Origin: Lepas anatifera
Taxonomy: Eukaryota > Arthropoda > Thecostraca > Lepadidae
Reading direction: 5' to 3'
Length of the DNA stretch: 64,000 bases
NCBI GenBank assembly: GCA_034440635.1
Contig: JAOTON010001253.1
Coordinates: forward strand, 1,116,001 to 1,180,000
The translations under genes and the position numbers were made by a program. Under the pieces are notes generated by a model. It ran no database searches and was not told the DNA's origin. It saw nothing but the letters and a program-made list of their open reading frames with translations. Shown here piece by piece: positions 11,593 through 22,843 of this stretch (the first letter of the stretch is position 1; each line of letters starts with the position of its first letter).

Positions 11593-13062
11593 TCACGGCT
11601 CCTGGGGGGAGGTTGGGGAGTCTTCCCTAGCTCTCTTTCCGCAGGGCTCACTGTTCGTTGTTTCGTCTGTGTTTGTTGTTTCAGTTGTGTTTGTTTCGTT
11701 TGTGTTTGTTGTTACATTTGTGTTTGTTCTTTCAGTTGTGTTTGTTGTTCCTGAGCTCGCTCTGCAGGGTTCTATGACACCCAGCTCAGCGTTCAGCTGG
11801 GCCGGGGAAACGTTGGTTTCAGTGTCACAGACCCCCTGTGTTGTCTGGGTGGATTTGCTCTCCAAAGGAGGGGCTGTCGATGTGGTGGTCGAGGTGGTTC
11901 CTACGTCACGGAATTCAAGTGAGGTTTGCACCGCTTTCTCGCTTGTACTTGTACAGCTCGCTTGTTTATCGAGACTGCTATCCCCCCTATGAGGCAGCAT
12001 TCCGGTTAACAAGGACAAGAATTGCCTGAGCGAGAGGCCCATACACTGGTCCATGCCCAAGTCTAAGTCAAGTGTTGGACGAACATCGGCGTGGGGCTCG
12101 TTTGGTGGGATTCTACACTGATTCCCGACCAGCGCGTCTCTGTATGGAGAGCTGTTGGGGGCGGGCCTGTTGCTGGGGGCTTGTGGTGCTTGGGCTGGGG
12201 CTGCTTTGTGAGGGGGCTCGGTTTTCTTTCTCTGGGCCTCTTTTGCTTCAGCCAGCCTTGGACAGGACCGACTCCAAGCTTCATGCTCGTTGCCGCAACC
12301 TACACACTTGGGCTTCTCAGCCTCGCAGTTGTTCGCATTGTGTCCCATTCCAGAGCATCGTCCGCAACGCTCTTTTCCCCTGCAACTGCTGGCGATGTGA
12401 CCGAATAACTGACATCTGAAGCATCGCGTGGGGCTTGGAGCGAATGGACGGACCTTGATGGCCATCCAGCCAACACGCACTTTTTCGGGCAAGGTTGTTC
12501 CCGAGAAGATCAGAAGGAACGTCCCTGTATCCATGTCCTTATCCTCTCTTCTCCGGAGCATTCTCTTTACCTCGGTTACTCCCTGATCTTTGAGGCCTGC
12601 CAGCACTTCCTCGTCTGTGGCATCGCAAAGATCAGCGCAGCTGATCACGCCACGGCAGTGGTTTTTGGTAGAGTGGGGTGAGACACTGATGGGAACTGAG
12701 ATCATCCTGTTTGATGCGCGAATTTGCAGAGAAGAGGCAGCTAAGAGTTTACTGGCACTGAGCTTGCTCCCCATTTCGACCTCCACCTTGCCGTTTCGGT
12801 ACCGGTAGGTGCGCTTGGGCTTATAGCCCTCAAGAGCGCCGTGAAGCTGGAAGGGGTTAAGCTTAAGTGACCTATCCTCTATCCGTATGACAAGAGTCAT
12901 AGGGGTGTCTTGGTGGGAGGTCGATTGCGCAGTGGGTCGGTCAGCAGAGAAATCCATCGAGGCAGATGCATCAAGAGGGGTGGCAGCGGTGGTCTGGTTC
13001 GAAGTGGGGGTCGCATTGTCTGAGATCAGTTCGGCAGGAGAAGTAGAAATCTGGAAAGCCAT
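11593..13062 (-). CDS. Non-LTR retrotransposon ORF1 (gag-like RNA-binding protein)
   Basis: The 489-residue open frame has three CCHC zinc knuckles around residues 213-268: CFRCQLFGHIASSC, CGRCSGMGHNANNC and CVGCGNEHEAWSRSC. Upstream is an acidic, Ser/Thr-rich N terminus and an RNA-binding-like domain. The C-terminal part is low complexity, rich in Asn and Thr (NTTERTNTN type repeats), encoded by short repeats at about 11660-11750. Known role: binds element RNA and forms the particle that works with ORF2. About 650 bases separate its stop from ORF2. In that gap a second open stretch (to about 11285) overlaps the stop in another frame, starting with GTG rather than ATG; it may be a frameshifted extension or chance. 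Confidence 0.88.
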   Translation of the reverse strand: MAFQISTSPAELISDNATPTSNQTTAATPLDASASMDFSADRPTAQSTSHQDTPMTLVIRIEDRSLKLNPFQLHGALEGYKPKRTYRYRNGKVEVEMGSKLSASKLLAASSLQIRASNRMISVPISVSPHSTKNHCRGVISCADLCDATDEEVLAGLKDQGVTEVKRMLRRREDKDMDTGTFLLIFSGTTLPEKVRVGWMAIKVRPFAPSPTRCFRCQLFGHIASSCRGKERCGRCSGMGHNANNCEAEKPKCVGCGNEHEAWSRSCPRLAEAKEAQRKKTEPPHKAAPAQAPQAPSNRPAPNSSPYRDALVGNQCRIPPNEPHADVRPTLDLDLGMDQCMGLSLRQFLSLLTGMLPHRGDSSLDKQASCTSTSEKAVQTSLEFRDVGTTSTTTSTAPPLESKSTQTTQGVCDTETNVSPAQLNAELGVIEPCRASSGTTNTTERTNTNVTTNTNETNTTETTNTDETTNSEPCGKRAREDSPTSPQEP

Positions 13063-14110
13063 GAGAGTGTGGTTTACCTTCGGCCCCCCGGGTTGCCAGC
13101 TGTCAATAGCTGGGCCCGGGGGCTGTTACAGTGCCTACGGGGGCAGGTGCGCCCGTCTCAGAGGGGCGAGAGGTACTCACACAACCCCTCCGATCAGAAC
13201 GCACCCACCCCCTTGACGCCATCAGCCCAGTGTGCCGGCAGGGCCATGAGTCGGGACGAAGCAAAAACGCGGCAGCCCTCACGCAGCGGAGACTGCGGTC
13301 TACCAGGCGCGCGCAACAAGTCGGAGTCTCGCAAATCGACGGTTTCCGAAACCCCGGCCCCCGTCGCGCCCGGCACGAGCTATCACAGTCCTCACCGCGC
13401 AGGGCGCCGCGCCGCACGCCCGAAACATAATCCCCCTGCCCAGCTGGACCGAGCGACAGTGCCCGTAGACACTGCCGCGTAGCTAGGCCGCCCGCGGCAG
13501 CCTACGGACAGCTTACCCCCGGTTGGATCGAGATATCTGGGCCAAAGGGGGCGTGTTGGAGCCCTCGGGACTGACCCGCCCGAGGGGGACCTCAACCCCC
13601 AGGATCCCGTCAACCTCGTCGCCGGGGCTCGAGATAGGCCTCGAGTGGGCGCCTTACACCCATAAAAATGCCGAAGAAGGCAAATAACTGTGGGACCAAT
13701 AACTGAAGCATAAAAAGAGGAAAGGAACTAAAAATAATCAACAAAATAAGAAAACAAAAACAAACAAGAGCTACATACTGGGAGGTGCAGGACAGATCTG
13801 ACCCGATCCAATACGGTTACCGACCAGGTAACAAAGGGCCCGTAAGGCAATCATCAGCATCGCCGCGGACCTCATCACCAGAGCCACCGACGACAGACGC
13901 CGACTCTAACCGAGGGAAGTCGGAAGAGGCGGCGGCCGTCGGAGGGCTAGAAAAGATGTATCCGCGGCGATGCGACAAAGTGCCTCCCAAGGCTGACTGG
14001 GGCCCCGGGCGCGTCACACCCCGTTGCTCCAATCTTTACTTGCCGGACGAATCCGGCAAATGAAGATCGGTCCCCTGAGGGAGGTGACATCAGCACCTGG
14101 CTCCGGTTCA
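13063..14110 (-). other. GC-rich block, probable 5' UTR of the I-group element and flank
   Basis: Strongly GC-rich sequence directly upstream (minus strand) of ORF1, in contrast to the AT-rich sequence on either side. LINE 5' UTRs carry an internal promoter, which fits, but no promoter motif was recognised and the true 5' end may lie anywhere from about 13.65 to 14.1 kb. Open frames here are by-products of GC richness. Confidence 0.4.
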
Positions 14111-14539
14111 CTGCACCCGGCATTCTGACAGAGAAATGTATGAGGTGGAGCTTTTAGTATGGGGAGCGGATGCCAGTCGCAGGAGGCCCTAACTGAGTGA
14201 TGTATATTGGAGGAACAGTTTTTTTGGCATCATATTTAGATCAACGTTCCAGCAAGGGCTTAGTTTCGACACACCACGTTGGAGGGCATTGGAGAGGCTG
14301 CGGCGATTCTCCAGCCCTGGCTCTGCAGGCATGAATTTCTCCCTCTGAAAGAATGACCAGGCATTTTCTTTCATTTGCCGTGCAATGCATGTGTAATGTG
14401 CATGCATGCATGCGGAGTCATCCGTTGGAACCACGCCTTAGGAACTGTGAGCGAATCAACGCGACGTAAAACGAAAATACCTTCAGATGATACGGAAGAG
14501 ATTGACTGGTTGGGAACAGCTGACACAATCTCCGGTCAT

Positions 14540-14755
14540 TTTCTCCGCCAGCTGGAGCGCTCTGGCTGTGTGTCGAGCGGGCAGTGCCGCGTCACCTTTA
14601 GGAGGGCTCCCATTTTCTGCGGTAGCTGGAGCGCTCTGGCTGTGTGTCGAGCGGGCAGTGCCGCGTCACCTCCTTCAGGACGGCTCCCATTTTCTGCGGC
14701 AGCTGGAGCGCTCCGGCTGTGTGTGGAGCGGCAGTGCCGCGTCACTTTTTCCTGT
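14540..14755 (+). repeat. Tandem repeat, unit about 75 bp, three copies
   Basis: The phrase GCTGGAGCGCTCTGGCTGTG starts at 14551, 14625 and 14702 (the third copy with one change), each followed by a GCAGTGCCGCGTCAC phrase. Spacings are 74 and 77 bp. Open frames on both strands across it are a result of the repetition. Confidence 0.85.
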
Positions 14756-16315
14756 ACCAAGCAGCATACACGGCCCTGGCTGTGGCGCCGCGGCGGCGCG
14801 CCGGCCCTCCGTGATGTATACATCAACGTGGCCGGCGCCATCCTGTGGGATTCCCACTGCCCCGGCGTGGGGACGAGAGGTCGCGGCGCTCTCTCGTTGC
14901 AACCGGGCCTACCATACATGCAAAGTAACATGATTGGGGGATGTATGCTTCGGACACTTTTTTTTAAACTTATCCTCTGGAGGACAAAGTAACTGAGCCA
15001 GGACACGATCTCGTGATGTAGATATTCTGGTTATCAAGGCAATATTCTGACAAGGAAAAAACGAGAGCTTTGAGGATTGAGGAGTAGAGGAATAGAATAA
15101 AACCAGACTGTGTCAAATGTCCAAGCCTACCCCACTGTTGGGGTAGGTTCGGGAACAGGGAGTAGATGGGTTGGGATGGAGTCCTGGTGACAAATAATAT
15201 ACCATTACTACAGTGATGAATTTAAGTATTGCCATGCTGATAAGGAACTGGACTGACATCTACCCACAGAAAAAGTTTCAGGTCCCTAACCTCACAAATA
15301 TGGTCAGTGCATCATAAAATGATCACCCATGAGCCTTCAATTCGGGTATGAAAATGGTGATATATGGAGACCTTATTTTAGTGGTTCAGCTCGTTGGAAC
15401 AGGCCATTTTTTAAGATGTTAACTGGGGGCCATTTGCCCCCCCCAGTCGGCCGAAATGCCCCCCCCCAGTGCCCGGAAATTGGCCCCCAGTAAGATAGAC
15501 AGGAGATGACCTAAAGTTAAATAAACGCAAAATCACCTGACGAAAACAAGAAAGAACACTGCCCGATGATATTAACTTTGTTCTATTGCTCATCCCAAAT
15601 TGGAAATCCACAAAAATTGTGGATCTTGTCTCGATTAAATTATAAACCACATACGTTCGATACTTTAAGAATTTACTTGCCTTGCTACACTCATAAAAGA
15701 TAAAATAAAATAGTTTATTCATTTGGAATACATTGCAGCAGCATCAGGGCTGCCAGGCTGGCCATTTTGTGGCCAAACTTTCAAAATTTTAATTTTTTAG
15801 TCGTGTTGGGCCGCGCGATTTTTTCGGTTGGCCCTCTCTTGGAATCTGTCCTTCTTTGGCCCTTTTTCTAGCAGCTGGCACCTGAGCTCTTTTTGATTTG
15901 CCCTTCACTGAGAAAAATTTTGACTCCGGAAAGAAGAGTTTACTCCCCGGAGCGGCGTAATGTGACCCTGTAAAAATGTCCTATCTTTTTCGGTGTTCAT
16001 CGACACCGCAGAGGAGAGTCACCAGGACTAAGGGGGTCACATGACTCTTTAAAGACGGGTCACTTGACTCGCCAAATAACCATGGAACCCGCCGATTCGG
16101 GGTCAGTTGACCCTTCATTTACGTACGATGTCACCCTCCAAAACAGGGTCAGGTGACCCTTTATAGGAGGGTCGTACAAAATGCCCTGGAAAGGATAATT
16201 TAAATAAATCGCTTCGAGAACTAGCAGCAAAAGAACACACAAGTTTTTAACGTTTTATTACCGTCAGGCAAACAATTTCGACTAATTTACGAAACATACA
16301 ATAATCCAAGCAAAC
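14756..16315. other. No gene seen; includes G/C homopolymer-rich patch
   Basis: AT-rich sequence without a supported frame. At 15424-15490 there is a run of G7 and C9 tracts in the pattern TTGCCCCCC...ATGCCCCCC, resembling the GC-rich ends of the local TTAA repeats. At 15746-15880 there is a copy of sequence also seen, degenerate and inverted, near 25320-25385 (ending in a 'gcagccctggg' type phrase). Confidence 0.4.
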
Positions 16316-17537
16316 TTAACACGCGCACCGCTGGGGTCCCTGGCATGACGCACCCCGCTGGGGGGGAGTTTTTTGCCCCCCCTCCGTATCTAATGTCCCA
16401 TGAAAGCTAAAGGAAACTTACGGGCGGCGTTCGAAAGCTCCTGACAAGACGAAGAGATTGTATACGAAAATTTTTTTATGTCAGGTCAATATTGAGGTCC
16501 GCATAGGTCAAAGAGGGTTCCATAAGCTTACAAAAGAGCAGTGTACGTTTCTCTCTCTAGATCGCTGGGGGTGTTTTTCGCCCCCCTCTGTATCTTATTT
16601 CCCACGAAAACTAAAGGAAAATTACGGGCGGTGTTCGAAAGCTCTTGACAAGACGAAGAGATTGTATACGAAGAATGTTTATGTCAGGTCAATATTGCGG
16701 TGAGCAAAGGTCAAAGAAGGTTCCATAAGCTTACAACAGAGTAGTGTACGTTTCTCTCTAGATCTGCCCTCAGGGGAGATAGAGCAAATCTTTATGCATC
16801 GCTGGATTCCTCTCATGGCGGCAAATCGAATGATGTATAATATGACCTTCCTAGGTCAAATAGTAAAAATGACCTGGACTCGAGCTAGGTCAAGGTCACA
16901 GAGTGACGTGGTATGGTCATGTTGCATATCAATCGACTCCCCGTGACAATATAAGAACAATGAAAGCAAAATGGGAGCTTTATCTCAATTCAGTGAGAAG
17001 TTATTGGCAAAACAATCAATCTATGTTCTCGTGACCTGACATGACCTTTGAGAGGTCAGATGCCCAAAAACTCAACTTTATGGTCATGATCGTGGTAAGA
17101 ATAGATGGTTTGAGTATTTTCGGTTTTATCTATCCAGTTTTTACTGCAAACGAGCCAATTGTATTTTTCCCTATAGACTTATAATGTAGTGACCAAAAAA
17201 TTGGCCCCACCTTAGGTCAACAATATCAAAATTCCGAGATAGCAGATTTGTAGACCCTGATAACCTCATCATATTGTAGAAGTTTCAAACTGATCGGTTC
17301 GCTGATGTTCCCTTGGCGCTGCTTCAAACTCGTGAATTTAGGTTTTGAGGTCGGGTCACTTGACCTTAAATAGCTCCTTGACCTGACATGACCTTAACTC
17401 AAAAATTTTGTCAGATGTGTAAAATTAATCAGGGATAAGGCACTGTAAGTTTCGTTGTTCTGCATCCCTTCGTTTTTGCGTTGTCTGGGGGAAAACCAGG
17501 AGGGGGCGATTTCGCCCCCCAGCGGTGCGCGTGTTAA
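16316..17537. mobile_element. GGTCA-rich TTAA-bounded element, B type, copy 1
   Basis: Bounded by TTAA on both sides, with complementary ends: TTAACACGCGCACCGCTGGG at the left and CAGCGGTGCGCGTGTTAA at the right. The interior has no coding frame and many AGGTCA/TGACCT motifs (for example around 16840-16915 and 17030-17070). It has an internal tandem duplication of about 200 bp: the stretch after about 16360 is repeated after about 16565. TTAA target duplications are typical of piggyBac-type transposases, so this may be a non-autonomous piggyBac-like element. Confidence 0.7.
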
Positions 17538-17949
17538 CTATAGTTATCCTGGCCGGGCAACTGAACTACACACTAAGTAATCGCTGGGCAGACCTTGACG
17601 GAATCGTAAGTCCCCTGAACAGAATTATTCTTACCGGGTAAGTGCGCACTTCGAGTGGGGCTGGCCAATGCCGACCGAAAATCACATTATGATCACGTTA
17701 CAACAGCCTATCACAATGCCAACTTGCCGGAAATACACACCGTACCCATTGCAGCGAGACAACGTCCAAATACACATCTTCCAGCGGGTCATTGGCGTCT
17801 CTCGGCGGGAATGCGCGGCCGCCGCCGGAGGGTGGTTGGTCTGAGATCAGCTCAGATACCGGTAACGGCCGCGTACGGCACACTCGTATGGCAAGGGACG
17901 GTCACACAGGGACATAAAAAGTAGCACAAAACAAGTTATTCGTCAAAGT

Positions 17950-18110
17950 ATTCACTCAATTTGAACCATATCACAGCTTCTTAAAAGCTTCTGCTCGGGA
18001 TCCGTGGTATGAACCCCTCGAACACGGCCTGTCTCTCCACGTACATCCGGCCGTTCCAAATGCAGATACAGTACTGTCGGTTTAAATTTCCACTCCTGGA
18101 TGAAGTCACC
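17950..18110 (-). pseudogene. Decayed duplicate of the neighbouring exon (unrecognised gene)
   Basis: On the minus strand this stretch reads WNGRMYVERQAV and then ACGGATCCCGAG, which matches WNGQMYVD, QAV and ACGGATCCTGAG in the larger exon-like segment at 18200-18567. Frames are broken by stops. It therefore looks like a partial tandem duplication that has lost coding ability. Function unknown. Confidence 0.45.
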
Positions 18111-18199
18111 CACACCAGTTTAGCCTTATGAGGTCAGCAATACAGTTTTATGGAAAGCACCAAAGCATAAAACCCCCACCCTAACCCTACCCCCTAACC

Positions 18200-18567
18200 C
18201 TTTTAAACACTGTTCTTCCACAGAACTGGCAGTTTCCATTCCCTCACGCAGGATGGCATGGATCGCCTTCCTGTTCTTCAGGACAAAGCCCTCGGCGTCA
18301 CCCTTGTCCTTGAATACAACCGGCACTAAGAAATCGCTGATGCGTTTGAGACTTCCCGCGCACCACTGATTGAAAACCAGAAGAACTGCGCCCCATAGGA
18401 ATGCCTTCTCAGGATCCGTTGTCAGGACAGCAATCACAGCCTGCCATCGACGTACATCTGGCCGTTCCAGGTGCTGGGTCCATATTGGTGTTGAGGTTCG
18501 GCTTTCCCTTGGATGACGTCATTCAGATCAGCGCGGAGGAGGCGCACCATGTCCATGACTGCAGTCT
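18200..18567 (-). CDS. Exon-like coding segment of an unrecognised minus-strand gene
   Basis: On the minus strand an acceptor TTACATTTCCGCAG precedes an open stretch that begins with two bases (AG), exactly what is needed after the exon ending at 20642 (one leftover base). The reading then runs TAVMDMVRLLRADLNDVIQG and on to WNGQMYVD, shifts by one base near 18440-18446, and continues QAVIAVLTTDPEKAFLWG through LVFNQWCAG, FLVPVVFKDKGDAEGF and ILREGMETASSVEEQC. The composition and spacing of charged and hydrophobic residues look like a globular protein. I do not recognise the family. The single frame break means either a sequencing error or a dead exon. A donor could not be fixed; a CCCTAA-like stretch (18179-18203) follows it. 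Confidence 0.45.
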
Positions 18568-19554
18568 CTGCGGAAATGTAATTGCATCACTCAATTTGTA
18601 AAGCAAATGTGTTGTCGAGAAGGCTCGCGCGGTAACATCTTCCTGTTTATACAAAAACATTTAATTATTTTTTTGCACCGTAAAATCGAATATCGCGGGA
18701 TATTCTTAACAAGAAGCACCGGCAGTTAAGACAATTCATCGAATGTTACGGTACCAGGGTGGATGAAACCACTGCAGGGTGACAAGGAAACATACAAAAT
18801 GTTTGTTATGTCTTATAACTCAATACAACGAGGTACATTGAGCTGCAAAACGCAAAAGTCTGACGATACCTGGTCCAATGTATCGAAAATCCCGTTCAAT
18901 ATTTAATAGCTCTAAACAAGCGATTCCTCTAATCGTGGCGAATCAAATGATGTAAAATATGGTACCTTATTTCAAATTGTAAAAATATCACGACATTGAC
19001 CTATGTCAGGGTCACAGGGTGGCCTGGTATGGTCATGTTGCATATTCTACCGGAACCACAGCGGAATGGCCTACTTCATGACCTCATTAACCCCATTCAA
19101 AGTTCACATCACCATACAAATCATTTCGGATGTTTGGCGTGTACCCAGCAAGGTTTCACACTGAAGTTAAGAAATAAAACAGAATTTCTTGAAACAAAAT
19201 ACAGTTGGAAAAAATAATCAAGCTGGGTCAAACTCCACCATAGGTCAAAAATTATGATTTTTTGGAAAAGTTCCGTACGGATTTTTTCTCATATGAAACT
19301 TTCCATGCATTGCCGAATTCGTCCGGGCGATAATTTTAATCACGAGCGAGGCGGACACACCAGTGCAAAGAAATATAACACAACTTAGAAACATAATATA
19401 CCACCGCGCAAGGAATAGTAGATCATGAAAGGCTGCACATTACTCAAGTTCCCTGCTCTAGTCTATATGAGATATCGGTTTCTTCCCGACACTGGTACTC
19501 CCAAAAAGCTCAAAGTTCGCGTATCTAAGGCACTCACTCAAATCACACGCTCCA

Positions 19555-20578
19555 TTAACACGCGCCACGCTGGGGTCCCTTGAATGTCGCGCCCCGCTGG
19601 GGACGTTTTTCGCCCCCTCCGTATCTCGTTCCCCACGAAAGCAAAGGAAAATTACGGGCGGCGTTCGAAAGCTCCTGACAAGACGACGAGACTTTATAGG
19701 AATAATTTTTATGTCAGGTCAATATTGAGGTCAGCATAGGTCAAAGAAGGCTCCATAGGCTTACAACAGAGCAATGTACGTTTCCCTCTCTATACCTTTC
19801 CTCAGGGAAGCTGGAGCAAATATTTATGCATCATTGGACTCCTCTCATCGGGGCAAATCAAATGATGTATAATATGACTTTGTTAGGTCAAATAGTCAAA
19901 ATGACCTGACCTCGACCTAGGTCAGGGTCACAGAGTGACCTGGTATGGCCATGCTGCATATCAATTGACTCCCCGTGACAATATAAATACAATGCAAGCA
20001 AAATGGGAGTTTTATCTCAATTCAGTGAGAAGTTATTGGCAAAACAATCCCTCTCTGCTCCCGTGACCTGATATGACCTTTGAGAGTTCAGAAGCTCAAA
20101 AAATAAACTTTATGGTCAATATCCTGGTAAGAATAGACGGTTTGAGGATTTTCAGCTTTATCTATCCAGTATTTACTGAAAACGAATCCATTCTACTTTT
20201 CACCATAGACTTATAGTGGGGTGACTGACCAAAAAAGTGACCCCACCTTAGGTCAACAATATCAAAATTCCAAGATAGCAGATTGGGTAGACCCCAATGA
20301 CCTTATCATATTGTGGAAGTTTCAAACTGATCGGTTTGCTAATGTTCGCTGGGCGCTGCTTCAAACTCGTAATTTTAGGTTTTGAGATCGGGTCACTCGA
20401 CCCTGAATAGCTCCTTGACTTGACATGACCTTAGCTAAAAAAATTGGTCAGATGTGTAAAATCAATCAGGGATAAGGTGCTGTAATTTTCGTTGTTCTGC
20501 GTCTCTTCGTTTTTGAGCTATCTGGGGAAAACCAGGAGGGGGGGCGAATTTCGACCCCCCCAGCGGGGCGCGTGTTAA
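19555..20578. mobile_element. GGTCA-rich TTAA-bounded element, B type, copy 2
   Basis: Second copy of the element at 16316-17537 in the same orientation. It starts TTAACACGCGCCACGCTGGG and ends CAGCGGGGCGCGTGTTAA, with TTAA at both borders. The interior aligns by eye over its length (for instance both contain TGTCAGGTCAATATTGAGGTC and later TAGGTCAACAATATCAAAAT blocks). It lacks the internal duplication of copy 1. It lies inside the intron between the two candidate exons of the unrecognised minus-strand gene. Confidence 0.75.
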
Positions 20579-20641
20579 CTTGGTAACCCTGCGCCCCATA
20601 CCCCAACCCAATACACAAATAGACATCAACGATATGCTCAC

Positions 20642-20759
20642 CTCGATCACAGCTAGTGGCAGAGACAGTGTTCGCCAGCACCTTCTGAAACGTGGTCTGA
20701 ACTTCGCCCGAGCGGACACTTGGCGGACAATCCACCATTCTGTCGATTTTGTTCCAAAT
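20642..20759 (-). CDS. Internal exon of an unrecognised minus-strand gene
   Basis: On the minus strand a strong acceptor (CTCTTTTTTTACAG) precedes 118 bases open in one frame, IWNKIDRMVDCPPSVRSGEV and on to TTFQKVLANTVSATSCDR, ending at GAG followed by a good donor, GTGAGC. It leaves one base, matching the phase needed by the segment at 18567. Both signals are clean, so this is probably a real exon. The protein family is not recognised. A further possible exon upstream (about 20990-21074, reading HELSDMGFEVALVKPARL) has an acceptor but no clear donor. Confidence 0.5.
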
Positions 20760-21987
20760 CTGTAAAAAAAGAGACAAGACCTGCATGAAGGATGGATATG
20801 GAACAGGTATAAATAAACGGTACTTGAGCGCTACAAGACTATCACTGAAGGCAAATAGATCAATGAAACAATATTGTGATTAGGACAAGTGCGAGAAACA
20901 CAATTTGTTCAATTAGCGTTTGTTACATGGAATTAAACATTCTAGCCTCCAGTGCAGAAAACTGACAGCTTAGTTCCCACCTAGCCTATCACACTGACAT
21001 GCTCCTTTGTCTGCCTCAGCCTAGCTGGCTTCACCAAGGCCACCTCAAAACCCATATCTGAGAGCTCATGCTGCCTGAATTTGCAAACATGATGGGACAA
21101 ATGTGGTATTCTTTTGCAAAGCTTTTAAGGTATTATTTTACAAGTAGGTGAGCAATTGTTTACCACCTTCGAATAACCATCATCTGACATAATATTATGC
21201 GCTGAGAATGAATTTAACACCACATTCCCCCACAAACAATTTTCTCCCATTAAATTTACCACCTATCATACCATATCATACCATGACACTAGCACTTAAT
21301 GGTAGCGCACAACCACAGCACAGGATCCCGCAAACATTTGAGTGACACACTTCTTAGTTGTCAGTGAGTGCTCACCTAATTGTAAAAATTAACAATTCTT
21401 ATACCTCTGGTAGTCTGTATTAATTTGACATTGAAGCAAAAGCTGGCTAATTGGGAATTACCAGTGTTTTGTTTATGGTGCAGGAGAGACACAGGATTAA
21501 GATGTAAATGAGCATTGAAAATGCTGGCTGATTCTGGTGATTATTATATCTAAATAACATCTTTGGAGATAGGAACAGGCTACCTGATATGGAATTTAAA
21601 ATATATTGTCAGTGTGGATTATCTTCAATACCGGCACAAGTATTTTAAAATCTTGGGGTTACTGGTGCGGACAGGGATGTCTGGTTTGGGAAAATTGCCC
21701 TGAAGTAGGTACCATACAGAACAGTGGTGGGATGCTGAGGGATGTCTTTCTATGGTGCAAATTTATATTGGTACCAAGCACTGGCAGGCCGATTGAACTT
21801 CGGGAGGCACAGGGGCAAGGTGCCTGCCTAAAATCAGACATTCTAATTTCCAACACTAACCCCACAGTGTTGACTGGAAAGAAATGGGTTGAAAAGTCCA
21901 TGGTGTCCCCTCAAATTTGGGTATTCAACTGTCACTGGTACCAAGTTTTTGTTTTTACTATCACCAGGACATAATGTACAACATCTA
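20760..21987. other. Mostly AT-rich, no firm gene
   Basis: Apart from the weak exon candidate near 20990-21074 (minus strand), no coding frame is supported. The plus-strand frame at 21606-21974 has no recognisable features and is likely chance. Confidence 0.35.
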
Positions 21988-22843
21988 GGGGAAAGTGTGT
22001 GTATTGCACCCCCCCTAACTAACTGCACCCCCTTATAACAAAGGTACTAGTGGCAATTTGTTTTGTGCAACTAAATCCAGTTCTCATCTTCAATCCATAC
22101 ATTTTCCCAATGTTTCAATGAATTCATACATAAGAATGTATTTTAATAAGCTAGCAAAATAAATTCAGTACTTCCTTAAATTTGCACGGGTTTATGAGCC
22201 CGAAAAATAAGAATATGGCTGTAACATTCCAAAATCGATAGCTTTAATTTCAAAGCCAGATATTCATTGCATATTCTGAAAGCAAAAATTATAAATTTCC
22301 CCTGGCGGTGAATTTTTAAGGCAGACGTCTCTGATTTAAATGTTAAAAATAAATGCGACCTGGTCCAATGCGCCCTATCCAAATGTATGTTGAAAAATCA
22401 AATCCAAGGCCTATACATATGAGTGTAATTTCATTATTTCAAGTCATTCTGAATGCAAGAATACCACATTAAAATGCCTTCCAGGCCCTCCAGATGAAAA
22501 GCTTGGGAGGTAGCCGAGCCCCATTTCCTCCTATACTAATGCTTTTCTGCTGTGCCATTGACTTAACATGACATGAGGGAAGGGCGCAATTAAATCTAAA
22601 TGCACCCTCCCCCGGGCGCAATTATCCTCACACTTTGGAAAATGTGCCCTTTGAATAGTTTCACTCAAATTGGAATTCACTGTTAGAACATGCTATTTTC
22701 AGGCCAGGAATTTGAATTGCTTTCTCAATAACAGAAAATGATCAAATTTTGTAATTTAATCCACAGTAGCAGCATTGAATAAGAGATATTCGTCTAGCAA
22801 GTGAGTTCCCTTAAGGGTGCGCAATACACATACTTTCCCCTAT
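21988..22843. mobile_element. 855-bp terminal-inverted-repeat element
   Basis: The left end GGGGAAAGTGTGTGTATTGC and the right end GCGCAATACACATACTTTCC are inverted repeats of about 25 bp. The flanks are TA on both sides, which suggests a TA target duplication as in mariner-like elements. It has no coding frame. A diverged copy of its interior occurs at about 33230-33980, within intron 2 of the SSUH2-like gene. Confidence 0.65.

Larger units (their letters stand above)
7020..13700 (-). mobile_element. I-group non-LTR retrotransposon, apparently complete coding capacity
   Basis: Minus-strand LINE with a zinc-knuckle ORF1 (11593-13062) and an endonuclease, RT and RNase H ORF2 (7148-10939). The order 5' UTR, ORF1, ORF2, short 3' UTR is standard. 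The 3' tail reads GGTTAAATAATGATGGGCGC on the minus strand near 7060-7085, and the GC-rich 13.1-13.7 kb block is the likely 5' UTR with internal promoter. Presence of RNase H and the gag type point to the I group rather than Jockey or CR1, which usually lack RNase H. Outer limits are estimates, since no target duplication could be fixed by eye. Confidence 0.8.

Noticed and set aside
18179..18203. Interstitial telomere repeat (CCCTAA-like)
   Set aside because: Only two or three imperfect units. Most invertebrate arthropods use TTAGG, and this length arises by chance.
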